DNA of 64,000 bases, from assembly GCF_042652925.1 (NCBI RefSeq), contig NZ_JBHSHC010000044.1, positions 6,589-70,588 of the forward strand. Reading direction: 5' to 3'. This DNA comes from Effusibacillus consociatus (GTDB taxonomy: Bacteria; Bacillota; Bacilli; Tumebacillales; Effusibacillaceae). The notes under the pieces are model-generated. The model saw only the letters and a program-made list of their open reading frames with translations. It made no database searches and was not told the origin of the DNA. Shown here piece after piece: positions 60,874 to 64,000 of the stretch. Within the stretch, counting starts at the first letter, position 1. Each line of letters begins with the position of its first letter. The position numbers and the translations under genes are program-made.

Positions 60874-61530
60874 TTATTCAAAATCCAACAATCCTTTTTT
60901 CAATGCATACCGAACCAGTTCGGGGCGGGTTTTCAAGTGGAGCTTTTCCATTATCTTGGTCTTATGGGTCTCGACCGTTTTCACCGAGACAATCAGCTGT
61001 TCTGCGATTTCCTTGTTCGAATATCCTTTTGCTATGAGCGCCAGAATCTCTTGTTCCCGCTCGGTCAGAATATGATAACTGTCGACATCTTCACCTTTCT
61101 GGACACGCTGCAGAAACTCCTGAATCAGGGATTTGGCGGCTGATGGATGCAGGTACGCGGCACCCTGGTGAACGGTTCGAATGGCAGTGAGCAAATCCAT
61201 ATCCGGCGCACTCTTGAGAACATAACCCGAAGCCCCGGCCTGAAGCACCCGAAATAAATACTCTTCATCATCATGCATTGTCAGGATTAGAATATCGATA
61301 TCCGGTGCCCCTTCTTTGAGCCTCGCTGTTGCGGATAACCCATTTTCACCCGGAGGCATGCTCAAATCCATTAACACGATGTCCGGTCTTAGTTCCAATG
61401 CTTTGTCAACAGCTTCTCTGCCTTCTGCCGCCGTATCGATTACTTCCATATCTTTCTGAGCGTTGAGCAGCATGGAAAGCCCGGATCTGACAATCGCATG
61501 ATCATCTGCTATAAGTACTCGGATCGACAT
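60874..61530 (-). CDS. nreC: NarL/LuxR-family response regulator, NreC-like
   Basis: 218 residues. The receiver domain has acceptor Asp55 (VLMDLSMPPGENG) and conserved Lys (VLKSAPD). The C-terminal helix-turn-helix reads LTEREQEILALIAKGYSNKEIAEQLIVSVKTVETHKTKIM. Gene order (nreA, radical SAM remnant, nreB, nreC after narI) matches the staphylococcal nreABC locus that activates nitrate respiration without oxygen. It overlaps nreB by 29 nt. The predicted binding sites are the GGG-N4-CCC palindromes at 57937, 57960 and 63509. Confidence 0.9.
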   Translation of the reverse strand: MSIRVLIADDHAIVRSGLSMLLNAQKDMEVIDTAAEGREAVDKALELRPDIVLMDLSMPPGENGLSATARLKEGAPDIDILILTMHDDEEYLFRVLQAGASGYVLKSAPDMDLLTAIRTVHQGAAYLHPSAAKSLIQEFLQRVQKGEDVDSYHILTEREQEILALIAKGYSNKEIAEQLIVSVKTVETHKTKIMEKLHLKTRPELVRYALKKGLLDFE

Positions 61531-62596
61531 GCAAAGGCTCCCCCTTCTCTGTTAAAGGAATTGTGACATGAATGCGAGTTCCTTCTCCCGGTGAAGATTG
61601 AATGCTCACCGTTCCTCCCAACAAGTGGGCGCGTTCCCGCATTCCATATAAGCCAAGACCTGTTCCTTGAACCCGGATTTCATTTGTGTCAAATCCGCTT
61701 CCGTCATCCATCACTGACAATTCAACCTGATCACCCAAATCTTCAAGGCGGATGGTAATTGTATCGGCATCGGCATACTTCGCTGAATTGGTCATCGCCT
61801 CTTGGCAAATCCGATACAATGCCGTTTCCACAACAGAAGCATAACGCCGTTTGGACCCGAAGGTTTCCAACCGGGTTTCAATCCCAAAAGTTTGCGCAAA
61901 ACGCTTTGAATATGAGCGGATCGCCGGCAGGAAACCAAGGTCATCAAGCGCCGAGGGCCGAAGCTCGATGGCCATGTTTTTTACTTCTTCCAGTGCCCGG
62001 ATCGTCATGTGCTGAACGTCAATCAAGTGATTTTTTACGGACTCTTCAAGGTCTAACTGATTGACCACCTTTAATCCGACCAAAATGCTGTAAAGCGCCT
62101 GCCCAACACCGTCATGCAGATCCCGCGACACCCGTTTGCGTTCGTCCTCTTGCGCTTGGATCACATAGTTGGTCATCATTCTTTGGAAACGTTCCTGTTC
62201 CATGCGCTGCTGTTCCGACATATCACGCAAAATAACGACCAAAAAATTCCCGTCTCGATCCGTCAGACGGGTAGAACTGGCGGCAACCGGGTATTCCCTG
62301 CCGTCCTTGGTCCTAACCCTCATTTCAAACGACGGTACCTGGAGCTTTTTTTCGAAGCAATCCACACAAGAGGCCTCATCGATACAATTGGCCATTCCTC
62401 TGCAAATGTCGCAAAAATGTATTTTTCCTATTAATTCCTGAGCACTCCATCCGGTAATTGTTTCAGCTGCCGGATTGGCATCTGCCACAATACTCTGGTC
62501 GTCTATTACTAATATGGCATCCGTCACATTCTTAAAAATCGACTCGAGAAGCGAAGGCGTTTCGCTGGTCGTGCCCAGATTCCCCAACCAAGCCAT
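61502..62596 (-). CDS. nreB: Cytosolic oxygen-sensing histidine kinase, NreB-like
   Basis: 364 residues with no membrane helix. An N-terminal PAS domain (about 15-130) contains FCDICRGMANCIDEASCVDC. Cys62, Cys65, Cys77 and Cys80 give CX2CX11CX2C, the spacing of the iron-sulfur cluster ligands of NreB; Cys71 is an extra one. The HisKA_3 dimerisation helix holds the acceptor His161 (VSRDLHDGVGQAL). The ATPase domain ends with GTGLGLYGMRERAHLLGG. In Staphylococcus loss of the cluster in air switches the kinase off. The ATG at 62596 follows AAAAGGGGAAG. Confidence 0.92.
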   Translation of the reverse strand: MAWLGNLGTTSETPSLLESIFKNVTDAILVIDDQSIVADANPAAETITGWSAQELIGKIHFCDICRGMANCIDEASCVDCFEKKLQVPSFEMRVRTKDGREYPVAASSTRLTDRDGNFLVVILRDMSEQQRMEQERFQRMMTNYVIQAQEDERKRVSRDLHDGVGQALYSILVGLKVVNQLDLEESVKNHLIDVQHMTIRALEEVKNMAIELRPSALDDLGFLPAIRSYSKRFAQTFGIETRLETFGSKRRYASVVETALYRICQEAMTNSAKYADADTITIRLEDLGDQVELSVMDDGSGFDTNEIRVQGTGLGLYGMRERAHLLGGTVSIQSSPGEGTRIHVTIPLTEKGEPLHVDPSTYSR

Positions 62597-62655
62597 TGGC
62601 AACTTCCCCTTTTGAAATGATACTTTCATTATAGAGCAAATACCAACGGTCGACA

Positions 62656-62982
62656 CTAGACAGTAACTTCCTGAAAATGCGGCGGTTTATAGATGCAAAA
62701 TGGCTCACTTTCAAGATAATCGCCCGTAACTGCGTACGCCCTCGCACGGGAACCTCCGCAAACGTGCCGGAACGGACGCATCAACGGGTCTCCTCCAGTG
62801 AAGACGACCACCGGATCGCCAAACTCTCTTATGGAGTCCAGCAGCCTAAATCCTTCTTCGGTGGTGAGTTGACGCGGATCCGGCTTTGGCTGGGCTTCAG
62901 CCCGGCAGTGCAGGCACGCCAACTCACATGCTCTTGTTACCTCCCATATCACGATGAATGGTGAATGGTCGAACGGACTCAT
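62656..62982 (-). pseudogene. Radical SAM/SPASM gene collapsed by in-frame internal deletion
   Basis: A 108-codon open frame with a good start (GAGGAGGAAG before ATG 62982). It begins as a radical SAM protein: VIWEVTRACELACLHC with the CxxxCxxC cluster, then FTGGDPLMRP. It jumps directly to the tail, CGGSRARAYAVTGDYLE, typical of heme d1/SPASM-like proteins about 380 residues long. About 270 central residues, including most of the barrel, are gone, though the frame is intact. It overlaps nreA by 59 nt. It is probably non-functional; a role for the short product is not excluded. Confidence 0.75.
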
Positions 62983-63430
62983 GCTGACTTCCTCCTCGCT
63001 GCTGACACATCGTGCCCAGCTGTTCCGCCACGCTGCTTACCAATTCCACAAGCTCCGCTGTGAAAGTTCGCGGATGTCTGCAGCCGACTAACAACACTCC
63101 TCTGATGCGATTCTCGATTATCACCGGAACGCTGATAATCGACTTTAAGTTTTCCGCCAGCAAGATCGGATACTCACGCGGATCATCCCCTTTTTGGGGA
63201 GAAAAGGACTCCACAACCATCGGACGCCCAGATCGCATTACTTTCCCCGCAACCCCTTTTCCTACCTGAAGCCCGATTCGTTTGTACCGATCATTCCTGT
63301 TGCCGGAAGCATATTTCCACCGGATTGCCCGATCGTTGTCACCCGACCATGCGAGAGCGGCAAAATCGGTGTCTGTTAAGCGCCTTAGTTCACTGAGACT
63401 TGTCTCAATATCCCCTTGCAGGCTGCCCAT
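62924..63430 (-). CDS. nreA: GAF-domain nitrate/nitrite sensor protein, NreA-like
   Basis: 168 residues comprising one GAF domain (about 10-140; LTDTDFAALAWSGDNDRAIRWKYASGN...IGLQVGKGVAGKVMRSGRPMVVES...SIISVPVIIENRIRGVLLVGCRHPRTF). In Staphylococcus NreA binds nitrate and tunes NreB. Position, size and neighbours support that identity here. The ATG at 63430 is preferred because GGGGG lies 9 nt upstream; a TTG at 63445 is possible. The C-terminal tail overlaps the radical SAM remnant. Confidence 0.82.
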   Translation of the reverse strand: MGSLQGDIETSLSELRRLTDTDFAALAWSGDNDRAIRWKYASGNRNDRYKRIGLQVGKGVAGKVMRSGRPMVVESFSPQKGDDPREYPILLAENLKSIISVPVIIENRIRGVLLVGCRHPRTFTAELVELVSSVAEQLGTMCQQRGGSQHESVRPFTIHRDMGGNKSM

Positions 63431-63508
63431 GGCCCATGCCCCCAAATCAATAAAAATTCAACTGTTGCTACCATTAGTCTATCTTGTCTAAAGTCGATCG
63501 TGTTATCG

Positions 63509-63518
63509 GGGAATTCCC
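63509..63518 (-). promoter_or_regulatory. NreC-type palindrome upstream of nreA
   Basis: GGGAATTCCC in the context ATCGGGGAATTCCCTGA, 79 nt before nreA and 101 nt after the narI stop. The same 17-nt context, with one difference, recurs before the ba3 operon (57934-57949). This predicts autoregulation of the nre genes. Confidence 0.55.
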
Positions 63519-63618
63519 TGAGATCGTCTCAAGAAATCCCCGGTTTTTGAAAAAAGTTCAAACCAAATCCCAAAAACAAAATCAATCCCCGGCAGCAATG
63601 ACCAGGGATAGAAATCTT

Positions 63619-64000
63619 TTAAAAATGTTTTGTACCGCGTCTTCTATAGACAATATAGCTCCGGCGAATATAAGCGAGAGGAATGCTCCAGACATGAACC
63701 AATCTTGTAAACGGCCAAATCCCCAAAATCGCAAATGCAAAAAGTACATGCAGTTTAAAGAAAAGAGGCACATCCGTCATCAGCGTCGGATCGGGAGTAA
63801 AGGTAATGATTCCCCTGATCCATGGTGAAATCGTTTCTCGATAGTCGTAGCTCGCCAGTATGTTATGGCCGACTGTGGCCAAGATTCCCATACCAATCAC
63901 CGTGAACAAGAGAACTGCAACCACAATATCACCTAACCCGGACGAGCCGGAACCAATAGGATTTTTGTAGACCCTTGTCGAAAAGAAAGAATAATCATAC
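63619..64000 (-). CDS. narI: Respiratory nitrate reductase gamma subunit, partial
   Basis: The frame stays open from the window edge to the stop at 63619-63621, so the N-terminus lies beyond 64000. Visible are the cytoplasmic loop STRVYKNPIGSGSSG and helices VVAVLLFTVIGMGILATVGH, PLFFKLHVLFAFAILGIWPFTRLVHVWS. The His residues in FKLHVLF and RLVHVW are candidate heme b ligands, as in NarI. The gene precedes nreA on the same strand, giving a narGHJI-nreABC layout. Confidence 0.9.
   Translation of the reverse strand, partial: YDYSFFSTRVYKNPIGSGSSGLGDIVVAVLLFTVIGMGILATVGHNILASYDYRETISPWIRGIITFTPDPTLMTDVPLFFKLHVLFAFAILGIWPFTRLVHVWSIPLAYIRRSYIVYRRRGTKHF

Overview
The window reads as chromosomal DNA of a low-to-mid GC Gram-positive bacterium of class Bacilli. 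The evidence is strong AGGAGG-type ribosome binding sites, frequent TTG and GTG starts, an S-box riboswitch before metH, a nupNOPQ-type nucleoside importer, YlbF, a YpwA-type M32 carboxypeptidase and a caa3 oxidase operon. The combination of an A2-type caa3 oxidase, a ba3-type oxidase, a narGHJI-nreABC respiratory block, a Gram-positive pel cluster and an extended phenylalanine hydroxylase suggests the Alicyclobacillaceae/Tumebacillus/Effusibacillus neighbourhood. That placement is inference, not a measured phylogeny. I saw no rRNA, tRNA, CRISPR array or prophage.

Layout. 1-4.3 kb: an MFS exporter cut by the window edge, a nitronate monooxygenase, a LysM-3D wall protein and an orphan DGQHR (DndB-like) gene, followed by about 190 bp of hairpin-rich noncoding sequence. 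4.4-9.1 kb: NAD(P)HX repair enzyme, a lipase-like hydrolase, an MFS protein and an S1 RNA-binding protein. 9.1-14.1 kb: a four-gene nucleoside ABC importer. 14.2-18.2 kb: housekeeping genes. 18.2-23.7 kb: caa3 cytochrome oxidase with its heme A synthesis genes and an unlisted 31-residue membrane protein. 24-30.4 kb: an RNA methyltransferase, phosphatases, DoxX, pterin dehydratase, a ComB-family phosphatase and an acyl-CoA-catabolism-type phosphotransferase. 30.4-38.6 kb: a pelD-E-A(deacetylase)-F-G-epimerase exopolysaccharide operon. 38.6-43.3 kb: an accessory island with an ORF-less group II intron, an IS110 remnant, a 171-bp MITE, a lipoprotein and two unknown exported proteins. 43.3-48.6 kb: SAM-riboswitch-controlled metH and a C-S lyase, with a broken MalY/PatB gene. 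48.6-55.4 kb: small membrane proteins, PhhA, an aminotransferase, an MCP and a second nitronate monooxygenase-like gene. 55.5-60.9 kb: ba3 oxidase and a two-component system. 60.9-64 kb: nreC, nreB, a collapsed radical SAM gene, nreA and the end of narI.

How the genes fit together. The window holds two terminal oxidases and the edge of a nitrate reductase operon. GGG-N4-CCC palindromes, two before the ba3 operon and one before nreA, resemble the known NreC site and suggest that one oxygen/nitrate-sensing circuit controls both. NreB has the CX2CX11CX2C pattern of oxygen-labile iron-sulfur sensors. The pel operon carries its own predicted c-di-GMP receptor (PelD with RxxD and a degenerate GGDEF). 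PhhA (49-51 kb) and PhhB (28 kb) make up phenylalanine hydroxylation plus cofactor recycling.

A second theme is gene decay. The MalY/PatB gene, the radical SAM gene and the IS110 transposase each keep a head or internal part plus the extreme tail and have lost the middle. A multicopper oxidase, a dienelactone hydrolase and a small cytosolic protein gene are also broken. The group II intron has lost its reverse transcriptase.
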